64,000 nt of DNA, from positions 62,001 to 126,000 of the forward strand of contig NZ_JACVVX010000001.1 in the NCBI RefSeq assembly GCF_014534685.1, given 5' to 3'. This DNA is from Oryzicola mucosus. Its GTDB lineage: Bacteria > Pseudomonadota > Alphaproteobacteria > Rhizobiales > Rhizobiaceae. Below are positions 8,552 to 18,979 of this stretch, in pieces. The position numbers were made by a program, and so were the translations under genes. Every line of letters begins with the position of its first letter. Position 1 is the first letter of the stretch. The notes under the pieces are model-generated. The model was not told the origin of the DNA. It ran no database searches and saw only the letters and a list, made by a program, of their open reading frames with translations.

Positions 8552-10372
8552 ATGACAGCCAGACGAGAAATCGAAGCCATCACCCAGCGGATACGGGAAC
8601 GATCCAAACCCGCCCGCGGACCTTACCTTGAACGCGTCGCACAGGCGGCGAGCAGAACCGCAAACCGCGCCGTGCTGTCCTGCGCCAATCTCGCGCACGG
8701 TTTTGCCGTCTGCAGCCCTTCCGAAAAGGTCGCGCTTGGCGGCGACCGGGTGCCGAACCTCGGCATCATCACCTCCTACAACGATATGCTTTCGGCGCAT
8801 CAGCCGTTCGAGACCTTCCCCAACCAGATCAAGGATGCGGCACACGAAGTGGGTGGCATCGCCCAGGTTGCGGGTGCGGTTCCGGCCATGTGCGACGGCG
8901 TTACCCAAGGCCAGCCAGGTATGGAACTGTCGCTGTTCTCGCGCGACGTCATCGCCATGTCGACGGCGATCGGCCTGACCCACAACATGTTCGATGCCGC
9001 GGTCTATCTCGGCGTCTGCGACAAGATCGTGCCCGGCCTGGTCATCGGAGCGTTCACCTTCGGGCATCTGCCGGCTGTGTTCATCCCTGCCGGACCGATG
9101 ACAACAGGCATTTCCAACGACGAAAAAGCCAGGGTGCGCCAGCTCTTTGCCGAAGGCAAAGTCGGCCGCGCCGAACTGCTGGAGTCCGAATCCAAGTCCT
9201 ATCACGGTCCCGGCACCTGCACCTTCTACGGCACGGCCAACTCCAACCAGATGCTGATGGAGATCATGGGCCTGCACACCCCGGGGGCCTCTTTCGTCAA
9301 CCCGAACACGCCTTTGCGCGAGGCGCTGACGCGCGAGGCGGCCAAGCGCGCGCTCGCCATTACAGCGCTCGGCAATGAATACATCCCAGTCGGCCGCATG
9401 ATCGACGAGCGCTCCATCGTCAATGGCGTGGTCGGACTGCACGCAACCGGCGGCTCCACCAACCACACCATGCATCTCGTCGCCATGGCTGCCGCGGCCG
9501 GCATCCGCCTGACCTGGCAGGACATCTCAGACCTGTCCGATATCGTGCCCCTGCTGGCACGTGTCTATCCGAATGGGCTGGCCGACGTGAACCATTTCCA
9601 GGCGGCGGGCGGCCTGGGCTTCCTGATCCGAGAACTCCTCGACGGCGGCTATCTGCACGAAGACGTCCAGACGATCTGGGGCGAAGGCCTGCGTCCGTAC
9701 ACGGTCGAGGCAAAGCTCGCAGCGGATGGTTCCGTGATGCGCGAGCCGGCCCCAGCCATCAGCGGCGACGAGAAGGTTCTTGCACCGCTGCCCAAGGCGT
9801 TCCAGCCCACCGGCGGCCTCAAGATGCTGACCGGAAATCTCGGCCACGCCGTCATCAAAGTCTCGGCGGTGAAACCCGAACGGCGCGTCATCGAGGCGCC
9901 GGCGGTGGTTCTGGACAGCCAACAGGCGCTCAACGACCTGTTCAAGGCTGGCCTTCTGAACAAGGACTTCGTCGCGGTTCTGCGCTACCAGGGACCGAAG
10001 GCCAACGGCATGCCCGAACTGCACAAGCTGACCACAGTGCTCGGCGTACTGCAGGATCGTGGCCACCGCGTCGCGCTTGTCACGGACGGCCGCATGTCCG
10101 GCGCGTCCGGGAAGGTTCCTGCCGCCATCCACGTCACGCCGGAAGCGCTGGAGGGCGGGCCAATCGGCAAGGTTCGCGACGGCGACATCATCCGCGTCGA
10201 CGCAATCACCGGCACACTCGAAGTGCTGATCTCTCAGGCCGAGCTGGCAGCGCGCAGTGTGCCTACGGTCGACCTTTCGGAAAACGATTTCGGCTTCGGG
10301 CGTGAGCTGTTCACCGGCTTTCGCCAATTGGCCGGCCGCGCAGACAATGGCGGCAGCGTTTTCAGCACCTGA
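8552..10372 (+). CDS. edd: Phosphogluconate dehydratase (Entner-Doudoroff)
   Basis: This iron-sulfur dehydratase of the IlvD/Edd family converts 6-phosphogluconate to 2-keto-3-deoxy-6-phosphogluconate. The product is 606 aa. Cluster-ligand cysteines are visible in AMCDGVTQG and [15 protein letters not shown], and the C-terminal [19 protein letters not shown] segment is typical. I chose the ATG after an AAAGGAAAG ribosome site; a GTG 15 bases upstream is also open. The aldolase gene eda, often the next step, is not in this window. Confidence 0.96.
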   Translation: MTARREIEAITQRIRERSKPARGPYLERVAQAASRTANRAVLSCANLAHGFAVCSPSEKVALGGDRVPNLGIITSYNDMLSAHQPFETFPNQIKDAAHEVGGIAQVAGAVPAMCDGVTQGQPGMELSLFSRDVIAMSTAIGLTHNMFDAAVYLGVCDKIVPGLVIGAFTFGHLPAVFIPAGPMTTGISNDEKARVRQLFAEGKVGRAELLESESKSYHGPGTCTFYGTANSNQMLMEIMGLHTPGASFVNPNTPLREALTREAAKRALAITALGNEYIPVGRMIDERSIVNGVVGLHATGGSTNHTMHLVAMAAAAGIRLTWQDISDLSDIVPLLARVYPNGLADVNHFQAAGGLGFLIRELLDGGYLHEDVQTIWGEGLRPYTVEAKLAADGSVMREPAPAISGDEKVLAPLPKAFQPTGGLKMLTGNLGHAVIKVSAVKPERRVIEAPAVVLDSQQALNDLFKAGLLNKDFVAVLRYQGPKANGMPELHKLTTVLGVLQDRGHRVALVTDGRMSGASGKVPAAIHVTPEALEGGPIGKVRDGDIIRVDAITGTLEVLISQAELAARSVPTVDLSENDFGFGRELFTGFRQLAGRADNGGSVFST

Positions 10373-10389
10373 TTGGCCTTGAAAGCCAG

Positions 10390-10409
10390 GGGCGGCGCAG
10401 CAGCCGCCC
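10390..10409. terminator. GC-rich hairpin between convergent genes
   Basis: GGGCGGC at 10390-10396 pairs with GCCGCCC at 10403-10409 around a 6-nt loop, in the 95-bp gap between edd (plus) and the Wzz-like gene (minus). There is no T-run on either side, so it may be a weak bidirectional terminator. Confidence 0.4.
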
Positions 10410-10467
10410 ATGAGACGTTCCTACAAGAGCCTATAGCCGAACAGGCGACCGCCACTGGTCTGCCAAT

Positions 10468-12564
10468 CTATCCAGCGATGCGCTGCTCTGTACCCTTGCG
10501 GGCGTGATATTCGTAGACGGACGCCCGAAATTCGCGGAGTCTTTCGCGAATCGCATCGATTTCCCGCATGCGGTCATCGTCATCCGTCGTGGCATCTCGA
10601 TCGGCGGCAGCGGCGACAAATTCAGTTGCACCGACGGATGCGGGGTTGTCGTTGGCGACCGACTGCCGCATGTCGTTCAGCAAGGCGAGCCATTCCGCTT
10701 CGTTTGAAGATATTTCCGCTTCATCCGAACGAACTTCCAGTTCCGTCTCACTTGCCACCGGCTCATCCTCCTCCGCCAAAAACTCAAGCGCTGTTTCTTC
10801 AGCCGGCGCCAGCGTCTCTTCGGGTTCGCCCGACAGCACAACCGGCTCGAACTCGCTGGCGTCCAGTGCAAATTCCGAAGGCGCGGCCACGACTTCTTCC
10901 ACTGGCGTCAGTTGCAACTCCGGCTCGGCATGTGAGACAGGTGGAGCATACGGTTCGGAAGCGACCTCGAGGGTCGGCTCGATGGCGTCGGCCTCACTGA
11001 CCGGCTCCGCCTTCATGGTTGCGGGAAGCGCCTCGACCTGCTCGTCACGACGACGGGAAAGTCCCAGAAGAGCAATCAACATGCCGCCGAGCAGACCCGC
11101 GCCCGCACCGCCAAAGATGGATTTCGCCATTGAGAGCTTCACCGGTGTCGCAGGCGCAAAGGCCGGAGCCACGAGATTGATGCCGGCAAGCCCGCTGGAG
11201 CCTGGACCGCGCTTGGCCTCGAGCCGCGCGGCTTCGTAGGCAGAGCGTCGCGCATCGGCGTCACGCCGCAAATCCTGTAGACGAACGAGTTCCGGAGCCG
11301 TGGCCTCGCGCTCCGCCTTGATCTCGGCCATGCGGCCGGCAAGGTGCTGCTCGATCTCCACCGCGCGCGTCAGATCGATCTGCAGTTTGCCGATAGCTCC
11401 GCGTAGCTGCGCGTCAAGAATGCGCCTGGCATCGGACACAAGCCCCTCAGCCGCGATGCGTTGGGGATGTTTCGGGCCGAGGTTGGCCGAGAGTCTCGCC
11501 AGATTCTGGCTGGCGTCGAGATAGTCGGCACGAGCGTGGCGCAGGCCCGCATTTTCGACGGATGCCGGCAGTTCGCCTGCTAGGAAACTCTCGAGATTAG
11601 CGCTGCGCGCCGCAGCCGTCGTGGCATTCAGCTCGACGGTGCGCAGACGCGCCTCGGCAATCTGGGCCTGCAGCGTCCTGATCTCGGCTTCGCTTGCCAG
11701 GACCGGGCCGAGGCGGTTCTCCGCCGCATAGCCCTGCGCACGACGTTCGGCGTCGTTGGCTGCTTTTTCCAACTCGGCCAGCCGATTGTCGGCAGCAGAA
11801 GCCGCACTTCCCGATGGCAGCTTCAGGAAGGTTTCGGCAAGTGTATTGGCAATCAGAGCGGATTTTTCCGCACTATCCGTGGTGACACCAGTGCGGATGA
11901 TGAAGCTGTCGGGGGCTCGCGTGACACTCACCTTGTCGCGGAGCGTAGCCGCCGGGATGGACAGACCGCCAGGCGACGCCATGTTCAGCAAGGCGGCGAA
12001 AGTCCACTCGCTGGGGTGCGAAGACAGCGTGGTGAATTCGGGATCCTCTTGAAGGTTCAGTCTATCGGCCACTTGTTGCAGCACAGCCGGGCCGGTCAGC
12101 GCCGCCACGTGCCCATCGGCCTGATCGAAGAGCCGGGCAGGCGCTTCGACGCCGTAAGCGGCAGAGAGCTGTTCGGCGTCGGGCCGGGCGACGAACTCCA
12201 CCACCGCTTCGTAACGCTGCGGCATCCAGGCCGTCCACGCGCCGGCGCACACCGCTCCCAGTGCCGTGGTCGCAGCAAGCAACATCATGCGGCGGCTGCG
12301 ACGCGGCACTGCGCCACGGGGAGCGGCATAGGTCGCTGCGACGTCGTGATCGATTTCATCGCGCAGGTCGCCGGTTGCATCGGGAAGGCCTATTGTCACC
12401 TCGAACGGATCGTGCGCGCCCTCTCCCGGCAAAGCGGCATCGGATCTCGCCTCGAAAAAACGCGCATCCGCATCTGTCTGCGACTGCCGCTCATTGCCTT
12501 CGCCACTCGGGGCAAGCAACGTAGGCTGCATGTTCCAGTCGATTTGCCTTGCGGAGGTGCTCAT
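10468..12564 (-). CDS. Wzz/ExoP-type chain-length determinant-like membrane protein, no kinase domain
   Basis: This 698-aa protein is predicted to sit in the inner membrane, with a first transmembrane segment near residues 91-113 and a second near 472-493 (GGAGAGLLGGMLIALLGL). Between them is a long periplasmic part rich in heptad-like coiled-coil stretches and a PxxP-like region before the second segment, as in polysaccharide co-polymerases (Wzz, GumC, ExoP N-terminus). The last 205 residues form a very acidic, low-complexity cytoplasmic tail with no Walker motifs. The start is the ATG giving MSTSARQIDWN; a TTG 48 bases upstream is possible. A role in exopolysaccharide export is inferred. 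Confidence 0.7.
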   Translation of the reverse strand: MSTSARQIDWNMQPTLLAPSGEGNERQSQTDADARFFEARSDAALPGEGAHDPFEVTIGLPDATGDLRDEIDHDVAATYAAPRGAVPRRSRRMMLLAATTALGAVCAGAWTAWMPQRYEAVVEFVARPDAEQLSAAYGVEAPARLFDQADGHVAALTGPAVLQQVADRLNLQEDPEFTTLSSHPSEWTFAALLNMASPGGLSIPAATLRDKVSVTRAPDSFIIRTGVTTDSAEKSALIANTLAETFLKLPSGSAASAADNRLAELEKAANDAERRAQGYAAENRLGPVLASEAEIRTLQAQIAEARLRTVELNATTAAARSANLESFLAGELPASVENAGLRHARADYLDASQNLARLSANLGPKHPQRIAAEGLVSDARRILDAQLRGAIGKLQIDLTRAVEIEQHLAGRMAEIKAEREATAPELVRLQDLRRDADARRSAYEAARLEAKRGPGSSGLAGINLVAPAFAPATPVKLSMAKSIFGGAGAGLLGGMLIALLGLSRRRDEQVEALPATMKAEPVSEADAIEPTLEVASEPYAPPVSHAEPELQLTPVEEVVAAPSEFALDASEFEPVVLSGEPEETLAPAEETALEFLAEEDEPVASETELEVRSDEAEISSNEAEWLALLNDMRQSVANDNPASVGATEFVAAAADRDATTDDDDRMREIDAIRERLREFRASVYEYHARKGTEQRIAG

Positions 12565-12751
12565 GGCGCGCAGGTCCCCGGACCGTTGAACTCTCCATGG
12601 GCGGATACCCAATGGTTAACCGACGTTAAACGGACATGGAAAACAAAAGGTTAACGCCGAGGTAACAACCGATTTTCACGGTGGGCTGCAACAGGTGCTT
12701 TCGCGTCAGCCCGGCCGCCTGTATTGGGAGAGGATCGATGGAGGCTGTGAC

Positions 12752-13567
12752 ATGACGACCAAACTGATCCTCGCCGGTTGCGGCAATATGGGTTTTGCAA
12801 TGCTTTCGGGCTGGATCGGCTCGGGCAAGCTGGCAACATCCGAATGTCTCGTGGTGGAACCGAACGCCGAACTGCGCGCGCGGGCAGCAAAGCTGGGTGT
12901 CACGGTAACCGAATCGGCTGAAGCGATCGGCCCCGACGCACATCCCGACATCGTCGTTCTCGCAGTGAAGCCGCAGGTGATCCGCGACGTCACGGCCGCC
13001 TATCGCCGTTTCGGCGATGGCACGACGACCTTCGTCAGCGTCGCCGCCGGCACGACGGTAGCCACCTTCACCGAAATCCTCGGTAGCCGGACGCCGGTCT
13101 TGCGGTGCATGCCAAACACCCCGGCGTCCATCGGCAAAGGTATGATGGTGACATTTGCCAGCCCGCACGTTTCCGAATCAGCGAAAGCCACCATCGGCGA
13201 TCTGCTTTCCGCATCCGGCGCGGTCGCCTCCATCGACGACGAAGCCCAGATGGACGCCGTCACCGCCGTATCGGGCTCTGGGCCTGCCTATATATTCCAC
13301 TTCATCGAATGCCTGACGTCCGCTGCAAAAACAGCGGGCCTGCCGGAGGACACCGCAAAGCTGCTCGCCATGCAGACCGTCTACGGCGCGGCCTGCCTGG
13401 CAGCCGAAAGCGGCGAGGACCCGGCAACGCTGCGGAAGCAGGTGACCAGCCCGAACGGCACCACGGCTGCCGCGCTCGACATTTTGATGGGCGAAAACAG
13501 GCTTGAGAAGCTTATTGCCGAAGCGGTGGAAGCTGCGCGGAAACGTTCGATAGAGCTGGCGAAATAG
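12752..13567 (+). CDS. proC: Pyrroline-5-carboxylate reductase
   Basis: This enzyme reduces pyrroline-5-carboxylate to L-proline with NAD(P)H. The 271-aa protein has an N-terminal Rossmann motif LILAGCGNMGFAML, the VLAVKPQ loop, CMPNTPASIGKG, and the C-terminal ProC signature around AVSGSGPAYIFHFIE. The ATG follows a GGAGGC ribosome site with good spacing, so the 19-residue upstream extension is rejected. It is transcribed away from the Wzz-like gene. Confidence 0.95.
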   Translation: MTTKLILAGCGNMGFAMLSGWIGSGKLATSECLVVEPNAELRARAAKLGVTVTESAEAIGPDAHPDIVVLAVKPQVIRDVTAAYRRFGDGTTTFVSVAAGTTVATFTEILGSRTPVLRCMPNTPASIGKGMMVTFASPHVSESAKATIGDLLSASGAVASIDDEAQMDAVTAVSGSGPAYIFHFIECLTSAAKTAGLPEDTAKLLAMQTVYGAACLAAESGEDPATLRKQVTSPNGTTAAALDILMGENRLEKLIAEAVEAARKRSIELAK

Positions 13568-13753
13568 GCAGCCGAAACTCAATGTTTCAGCTTAGGGTCA
13601 GCCCCGCACCCTGGAAACTTTATGTCTTCGCCAAACAGATGTGAAGAATCCGACTACCCAAAGCGACACTCTTATTTACGCACTATTGCTGTAGAATTAC
13701 GTTCGCAGTAAGTTCTCACTACCTTGGCCATACGGATGAACGGAGGCGGTCTC

Positions 13754-14284
13754 GTGATAGCGGAAATGGTTCGATCGGCACTTTCTAATTTCACGCTGAC
13801 CTTGTTCATTATAGCATTGATCTTCTCAGCGGTGGCCATCATGCGCTCGCCGCAGCGTGATCAGCCTGTAATTGCCGAAAAGCTTATATCGTGGTTTGTG
13901 TTCTTCTGCATCGGCGTGTCATTTTTCTACAATTTCATCATGCACGGCTTTTTTGGCGAAATGACCGCCTCCTTCATTGGCTGGGCGGACAGCCCCTTCC
14001 AGTTCGAAGTAGCGACTGCCAGTCTCGGTTTCTCGGTGGTTGGATTTTTGGCGGCGTTCGGTAGTTTCGATCGTCGGTTAGCCGCAATCGTCGGGCCCGC
14101 GTGCTTCCTGCTCGGCGCAGCTTATGGGCATGCAAAGGAGATGGTGACAGCCAATAATTTTGCTCCAGGCAATGCTGGCGTCATTTTCTACACCGATATT
14201 TTCATACCGCTGTTTGGCTTTTTCCTGCTCTGGTTGCAAAAGCGCTCTGAGCGTTCAACCCCTCAAGCCGAGCCAGCAAGGTAA
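13754..14284 (+). CDS. DUF6790-like multi-pass membrane protein
   Basis: This 177-aa protein has about five hydrophobic segments and no catalytic motif I recognise. The segment AAYGHAKEMVTANNFAPGNAGVIFYTDI resembles a conserved block of DUF6790 membrane proteins, shown here only by its ends AAYGHAKEM and NFAPGNAG. I placed the start at a GTG because a perfect GGAGG ribosome site (13742-13746) precedes it by 7 nt; ATG at 13736 and TTG at 13724 are alternatives. The gene and its flanks are richer in AT than proC. Function is unknown. Confidence 0.6.
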   Translation: MIAEMVRSALSNFTLTLFIIALIFSAVAIMRSPQRDQPVIAEKLISWFVFFCIGVSFFYNFIMHGFFGEMTASFIGWADSPFQFEVATASLGFSVVGFLAAFGSFDRRLAAIVGPACFLLGAAYGHAKEMVTANNFAPGNAGVIFYTDIFIPLFGFFLLWLQKRSERSTPQAEPAR

Positions 14285-14361
14285 CGAGTCTCTCGCCAGA
14301 CAAGAGACATGCCTCTAACGCTGACTTCACACCGTTCAGGGAAGGCTTCTGCCGACCGAGC

Positions 14362-14649
14362 CTATAGATGGCGAGTGTGATTACGACGACGATCCTTCGG
14401 ATACATCATATCCTTGGCGAGAATTCCACTAGCACGCGAGAACAATCGGAAGGCGTTTTGGGCTCTTTCTGCTGTTTCACCCCCGACCGTCGCAATCAAG
14501 CACGTCTCAAGCGCCTTTTCGTACAGCGGGCCCTGACGGCGCGGCCAATCGAAAAGTACCTCAAGAGCATCTTCTGCGCTGTATATCTCGCGGATCACAC
14601 CGTCCTTGGTGTTGATGCGAACCGGCACTGCAAACTGAGTTGCGTCCAT
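14362..14649 (-). CDS. DUF982 domain-containing protein
   Basis: This small cytoplasmic protein (95 aa) follows the rhizobial DUF982 pattern: an N-terminal VPVRINTKDGVIREIYSAED strand pair, a DWPRRQGPLYEKALETCL helix and a C-terminal AFRLFSRASGIL helix. Such genes are abundant in Rhizobiales and have no known function. It stands alone on the minus strand between the membrane protein gene and tRNA-Thr. Confidence 0.75.
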   Translation of the reverse strand: MDATQFAVPVRINTKDGVIREIYSAEDALEVLFDWPRRQGPLYEKALETCLIATVGGETAERAQNAFRLFSRASGILAKDMMYPKDRRRNHTRHL

Positions 14650-14844
14650 CTGTTTATCCCGAATTATGTCGCGCTCAACGTGTCATCTCTCAGATGGTTG
14701 CCGATGTCGACGGACACAAGATGGTGACTTCGGGGTAGGGTTAAGTACCCGATCGAGGAATGCCGACAAAGCGATGAAAATCATCAACGCCTTGGCAACA
14801 GCAAGGGCGCTGTCGTTTGTCGCAAATCGGCAAAGGAAGAAGAA

Positions 14845-14919
<75 letters not shown>

Positions 14920-15075
14920 GTCTTGAATGCGGCGGACTTCTGCCACATCGTTTCCGGAAGCGCAAGTTGTGTCGTGCTGCCTTTTTCGATGTTTTCCGAT
15001 AATCTTGGCCGGGTCATAAAGAAGGCCATATCTCCCGGCACGACGAAACGGCCAAGCAGCAGGGGACAAGACACG

Positions 15076-15270
15076 GTGTCTGCGGGATCAAAACAGCGTT
15101 CCAACGAACAGGAGCGCCGCCAGGCGCGGCTCGCCGAACAGTTGCGCGCCAACCTTCAGCGGCGCAAGGCGCAGGCACGGTCCCGCCGGAGCGGCGATCC
15201 CGACCAGCGGCCTGATGGGCTGGACGCTGCGTCGGCAAAAAATCCTGAAAGCGGCAACGAATCGTCCTGA
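15076..15270 (+). CDS. Small basic hypothetical protein upstream of murA
   Basis: This short gene (64 aa) would start at a GTG preceded by AGGGGA about 10 nt upstream. The product is dominated by an Arg/Gln-rich helix (NEQERRQARLAEQLRANLQR then RKAQARSRR), followed by a polar tail. Small proteins of this composition with an LRxNLxRRKxQAR core are commonly found just before murA in rhizobia, which is my main reason for calling it. A longer ORF reading back to 14863 runs through the tRNA-Thr gene and is rejected. Function is unknown; the basic helix might bind nucleic acid, but that is a guess. Confidence 0.6.
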   Translation: MSAGSKQRSNEQERRQARLAEQLRANLQRRKAQARSRRSGDPDQRPDGLDAASAKNPESGNESS

Positions 15271-15386
15271 AAAGACCATCAATCGCCCTGTAGCATCCTG
15301 TTCCTTGAACCGGACGGCGTGATGGTCTAGACGGGCGGCACGCAAAAAACATCAAGAACCGGCCCAAGCCGGAGAAACGATTCTTC

Positions 15387-16676
15387 ATGGACCGCATCAG
15401 GATTGTCGGCGGAAACGAGCTCAACGGAGCCATTCCGATCTCGGGCGCCAAGAATGCCGCCCTCCCCCTCATGATCGCCTCCCTGCTCACCGACGACACG
15501 CTGACGCTGGAGAATGTGCCGCATCTCGCCGATGTCGAGCAGCTCATCCGCATTCTCGGCAATCACGGCGTCGACTACGCGGTCAATGGCCGCCGCGAGC
15601 GCCAGAACGAAGGCTATTCGCGCACCATCAACTTCACCGCCCGCAACATCGTCGACACCACAGCTCCCTACGAGCTCGTCTCGAAGATGCGCGCCAGTTT
15701 TTGGGTCATCGGCCCTCTGCTGGCCCGCATGGGCGTGGCCAAGGTATCGCTGCCCGGCGGCTGTGCCATCGGCACGCGGCCCGTCGACATCTTCATCGAA
15801 GGCCTGCAGGCCCTGGGCGCGCAGATCGACGTCGAGGGCGGCTATGCGATAGCCAGCGCCAAGAACCGGCTGATCGGCAACCGCTACCACTTTCCGAAAG
15901 TCTCGGTCGGCGCTACCCATGTGCTGATGATGTCGGCTACGCTGGCGCGCGGCGAGACCGTGCTGCTCAATGCCGCGCGCGAGCCCGAAGTTGTCAATCT
16001 CGCCGAATGCCTCAACGCCATGGGCGCCAAGATCGAAGGCGCGGGCACCTCCACCATCACCATCCAGGGCGTCGATTCGCTGTCGGGCGCACGTCATCGC
16101 GTCATTCCCGACCGTATCGAGACCGGCACCTATGCCATGGCCGTGGCCATGACGGGCGGCGACGTGCTGCTGGAGGGCGCGCGCGCCGATCTGCTGCAGA
16201 ACGCTTTCGACGTCATCGCCCAGACGGGCGCTGTCATCACCCAGACTGATTCGGGCGTCCGCGTCACCCGCAACGGCCAAGGCATCGCGCCGGTCGACGT
16301 CGTCACCGAACCGTTCCCCGGATTTCCCACCGACCTCCAAGCGCAGTTCATGGCGCTGATGACCATGTCCCGCGGCAAATCGCGCATCACCGAGACGATC
16401 TTCGAGAACCGTTTCATGCATGTGCAGGAACTCGCCCGCCTGGGCGCGCGCATCGCGCTGTCGGGCCAGACCGCCATCGTCGACGGCGTTCCCAAGCTCA
16501 AGGGCGCCCAGGTCATGGCCACCGATCTGCGCGCCTCGGTCTCGCTCGTCATCGCCGGCCTTGCCGCCGAGGGTGAGACGGTCGTCAACCGCGTCTACCA
16601 TCTCGATCGCGGCTTTGAACGGCTTGAAGAGAAGCTGTCGCGCTGCGGCGCGGTGATCGAGCGCATCTCAAGCTGA
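15387..16676 (+). CDS. murA: UDP-N-acetylglucosamine 1-carboxyvinyltransferase
   Basis: MurA transfers enolpyruvate from PEP to UDP-GlcNAc, the first committed step of peptidoglycan synthesis, in the cytoplasm. The 429-aa protein begins [14 protein letters not shown] and contains [11 protein letters not shown]. The catalytic loop [11 protein letters not shown] carries the fosfomycin-target cysteine at residue 126. It heads a plus-strand block (murA, DUF2948, hisD, UPF0262, phosphatase) in the order usual for Rhizobiales. Confidence 0.97.
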   Translation: MDRIRIVGGNELNGAIPISGAKNAALPLMIASLLTDDTLTLENVPHLADVEQLIRILGNHGVDYAVNGRRERQNEGYSRTINFTARNIVDTTAPYELVSKMRASFWVIGPLLARMGVAKVSLPGGCAIGTRPVDIFIEGLQALGAQIDVEGGYAIASAKNRLIGNRYHFPKVSVGATHVLMMSATLARGETVLLNAAREPEVVNLAECLNAMGAKIEGAGTSTITIQGVDSLSGARHRVIPDRIETGTYAMAVAMTGGDVLLEGARADLLQNAFDVIAQTGAVITQTDSGVRVTRNGQGIAPVDVVTEPFPGFPTDLQAQFMALMTMSRGKSRITETIFENRFMHVQELARLGARIALSGQTAIVDGVPKLKGAQVMATDLRASVSLVIAGLAAEGETVVNRVYHLDRGFERLEEKLSRCGAVIERISS

Positions 16677-16743
16677 AAGCGTTTGCGCGCCGGGACATAA
16701 CCGCCTAACTAGTCCGGAAACACTGCTTCCGACGGGTCCGGAC

Positions 16744-17178
16744 ATGGAAATTCTCAAGCTCGCAGCGCTGGACGAACAGGATCTCGAGATCATCTCGGCC
16801 CATGTCCAGGATGCCGTGACCAAGGTCGGCGAGCTGAAATTCGTCGCCTCCTCACGGCAGTTCGCGTTGCCATTGAACCGCTTTGCCTGGGAGCAGAAGT
16901 CGGGCCTGTTCTCCCAGCGCAACGAGCGACGCCAAAGCCTGCTGAGCTTCGGCCGCGTGCTTTCGATCAAGACCGCCGGTATAGACCGCGACAAGAAGGA
17001 TGATGTGTTGTCCCTGCTCGCCGTCCAGTTCGTGCCGGTGGCGTCGCCCGCCGGAGCCATTGATCTGGTCTTCGCTGGCGATGCCACCATCCGGCTCGAG
17101 GTCGAATGCATCGAGGCACGCCTCAGCGACACGGGTGCTGCCTGGCAGGCATCCTCCCGCCCCATCCACAAAGCCTGA
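16744..17178 (+). CDS. DUF2948 family protein
   Basis: This 144-aa protein is of a family conserved between murA and hisD in Rhizobiales. It shows the family-like segments LAALDEQDLEIISAHVQDAV and FVASSRQFALPLNRFAWE, then a LSLLAVQFVP core and an RLEVECIEARLSD end. No catalytic motif or membrane segment is visible. It is 8 bp upstream of hisD, so co-transcription is likely. Function is unknown. Confidence 0.85.
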   Translation: MEILKLAALDEQDLEIISAHVQDAVTKVGELKFVASSRQFALPLNRFAWEQKSGLFSQRNERRQSLLSFGRVLSIKTAGIDRDKKDDVLSLLAVQFVPVASPAGAIDLVFAGDATIRLEVECIEARLSDTGAAWQASSRPIHKA

Positions 17179-17186
17179 GCAGACCC

Positions 17187-18479
17187 ATGGCCATCACACT
17201 TCGCCAGACCGACCCGGGCTTCGAGGAGCGCTTCAAGGCGTTCCTGGGAACCAAGCGCGAGGCCTCGCCTGATGTCGAGGCAACGGTGCGCACTATCATC
17301 GATGAGGTGCGGGCGCGCGGCGACGCAGCCCTGATCGACTATACCCAAAAATTCGACCGGGCCGATCTGTCCACCCTCGGCATCGCGGTGGCGCGCTCCG
17401 ATATCGAGCAGGCCTACAAGCAAGCCGATCCGGCGACCGTCGAGGCGCTGCGCTTCGCCCGTGACCGCATCCGCAGCCACCACGAGCGTCAGAAGCCCAG
17501 GGACGACCGCTACACCGACGCGCTCGGCGTAGAACTTGGCTCGCGCTGGACCGCGATCGAGGCCGTCGGCCTTTATGTGCCGGGCGGCACGGCGAGCTAT
17601 CCCAGCTCGGTGCTGATGAACGCCATTCCCGCACAGGTCGCGGGCGTCGACCGCATCGTCATGGTGGTGCCCGCCTCGGGCGGCGTCATCAACCCGCTGG
17701 TGCTGGTCGCGGCCGATCTTGCGGGCGTGTCGGAAATCTACCGCATCGGCGGCGCGCAGGCTGTCGCCGCCCTTGCCTACGGCACAGAGACGATTGCTCC
17801 CGTGGCCAAGATCGTCGGCCCCGGCAACGCCTATGTCGCCGCCGCCAAGCGCCACGTCTTCGGCACCGTCGGTATCGACATGATCGCAGGCCCGTCCGAA
17901 GTTCTGGTTGTGGCGGACGGCAGCAACGATCCCGATTGGATCGCCGCCGACCTGCTCGCCCAGGCAGAACATGATGTATCGGCGCAGTCTATCCTGATTA
18001 CCGACGACGAAGCTTTCGGCAAGGCCGTCGAAGACGCCGTAGAACGCCAGATCAAGCTTCTGCCCCGCGCCGAGACGGCCGCGGCGAGCTGGCGCGATTT
18101 CGGCGCCGTCATCCTGGTTGAGACCTTCGACGCTGCCATTCCGCTTGTCGACCGCATCGCCGCCGAGCATCTCGAACTCGCCATCGACGATGCAGAGAGC
18201 TTCCTCGGAAAGATTCGCAACGCCGGCGCCGTCTTCGTCGGGCGCCACACGCCGGAAGTCATCGGCGACTATGTCGGCGGCTCCAACCATGTGCTTCCGA
18301 CTGCGCGTTCGGCGCGGTTCTCTTCGGGCCTGTCGGTGCTCGATTTCGTCAAGCGCACCTCGATCCTGCGGCTCGGGCCAGACCAGCTCAAGGCGCTCGC
18401 GCCGGCGGCCATCGCGCTCGCCAAGGCCGAGGGGCTGGAAGCGCATGGCCGGTCGGTCGCGATCCGGCTCAATATGTAA
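17187..18479 (+). CDS. hisD: Histidinol dehydrogenase
   Basis: HisD carries out the last two oxidations of histidine synthesis, from histidinol to histidine, using NAD+ and a zinc ion. The 430-aa protein shows [49 protein letters not shown], the metal-site segment LAQAEHD and AAEHLEL. I chose the ATG giving [10 protein letters not shown]; an upstream in-frame extension overlaps DUF2948 and is not family-like. Confidence 0.96.
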   Translation: MAITLRQTDPGFEERFKAFLGTKREASPDVEATVRTIIDEVRARGDAALIDYTQKFDRADLSTLGIAVARSDIEQAYKQADPATVEALRFARDRIRSHHERQKPRDDRYTDALGVELGSRWTAIEAVGLYVPGGTASYPSSVLMNAIPAQVAGVDRIVMVVPASGGVINPLVLVAADLAGVSEIYRIGGAQAVAALAYGTETIAPVAKIVGPGNAYVAAAKRHVFGTVGIDMIAGPSEVLVVADGSNDPDWIAADLLAQAEHDVSAQSILITDDEAFGKAVEDAVERQIKLLPRAETAAASWRDFGAVILVETFDAAIPLVDRIAAEHLELAIDDAESFLGKIRNAGAVFVGRHTPEVIGDYVGGSNHVLPTARSARFSSGLSVLDFVKRTSILRLGPDQLKALAPAAIALAKAEGLEAHGRSVAIRLNM

Positions 18480-18483
18480 TGCC

Positions 18484-18969
18484 ATGGCTGGAAACGGGAA
18501 CGCGAACAACCGGCTGAGCGACGTCGTACTGGACGAGACGATCGGCCGGTCCACGCCTGATATCGAGCACGAGCGCGCGGTCGCTATTTTCGACCTGATT
18601 GAGGAAAACAGCTTCCATCCCATCGGCGACGAGACAGGCGGCCCCTACAAGCTCAAGCTGTCGCTGGCCGAATCGCGCCTGATCTTCGCGGTAAACCGCG
18701 AAAGCGGCGATACCGTTGTCACGCACATCCTGTCGCTGACGCCGTTCCGACGCATCGTCAAAGACTACTACATGATCTGCGAAAGCTACTACGCAGCGAT
18801 CCGGTCCGCCACACCCAGCCAGATCGAAGCCATCGACATGGGGCGCCGCGGACTGCACAATGAGGGATCGCAGACCCTGCTCGATCGCCTTTCAGGCAAG
18901 ATCGAGGTTGATTTCGATACGGCGCGCAGGCTGTTCACGCTGATCTGCGTGCTGCATTGGCGCGGCTGA
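18484..18969 (+). CDS. UPF0262 family protein
   Basis: This 161-aa conserved alphaproteobacterial protein starts 4 bp after hisD. Recognisable family segments include [29 protein letters not shown] and [20 protein letters not shown]. There is no signal peptide, membrane segment or known catalytic motif. Position directly after hisD is conserved in Rhizobiales. Function is unknown. Confidence 0.88.
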   Translation: MAGNGNANNRLSDVVLDETIGRSTPDIEHERAVAIFDLIEENSFHPIGDETGGPYKLKLSLAESRLIFAVNRESGDTVVTHILSLTPFRRIVKDYYMICESYYAAIRSATPSQIEAIDMGRRGLHNEGSQTLLDRLSGKIEVDFDTARRLFTLICVLHWRG

Positions 18970-18979
18970 GGGCACCCGG

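Noticed and set aside
7619-9475. 618-codon minus-strand ORF opposite pgl/edd
   Set aside because: Antisense shadow of well-recognised enzymes.
16668-18623. 651-codon minus-strand ORF opposite hisD
   Set aside because: It is a high-GC antisense shadow of DUF2948, hisD and UPF0262, whose sense-strand families are clear.
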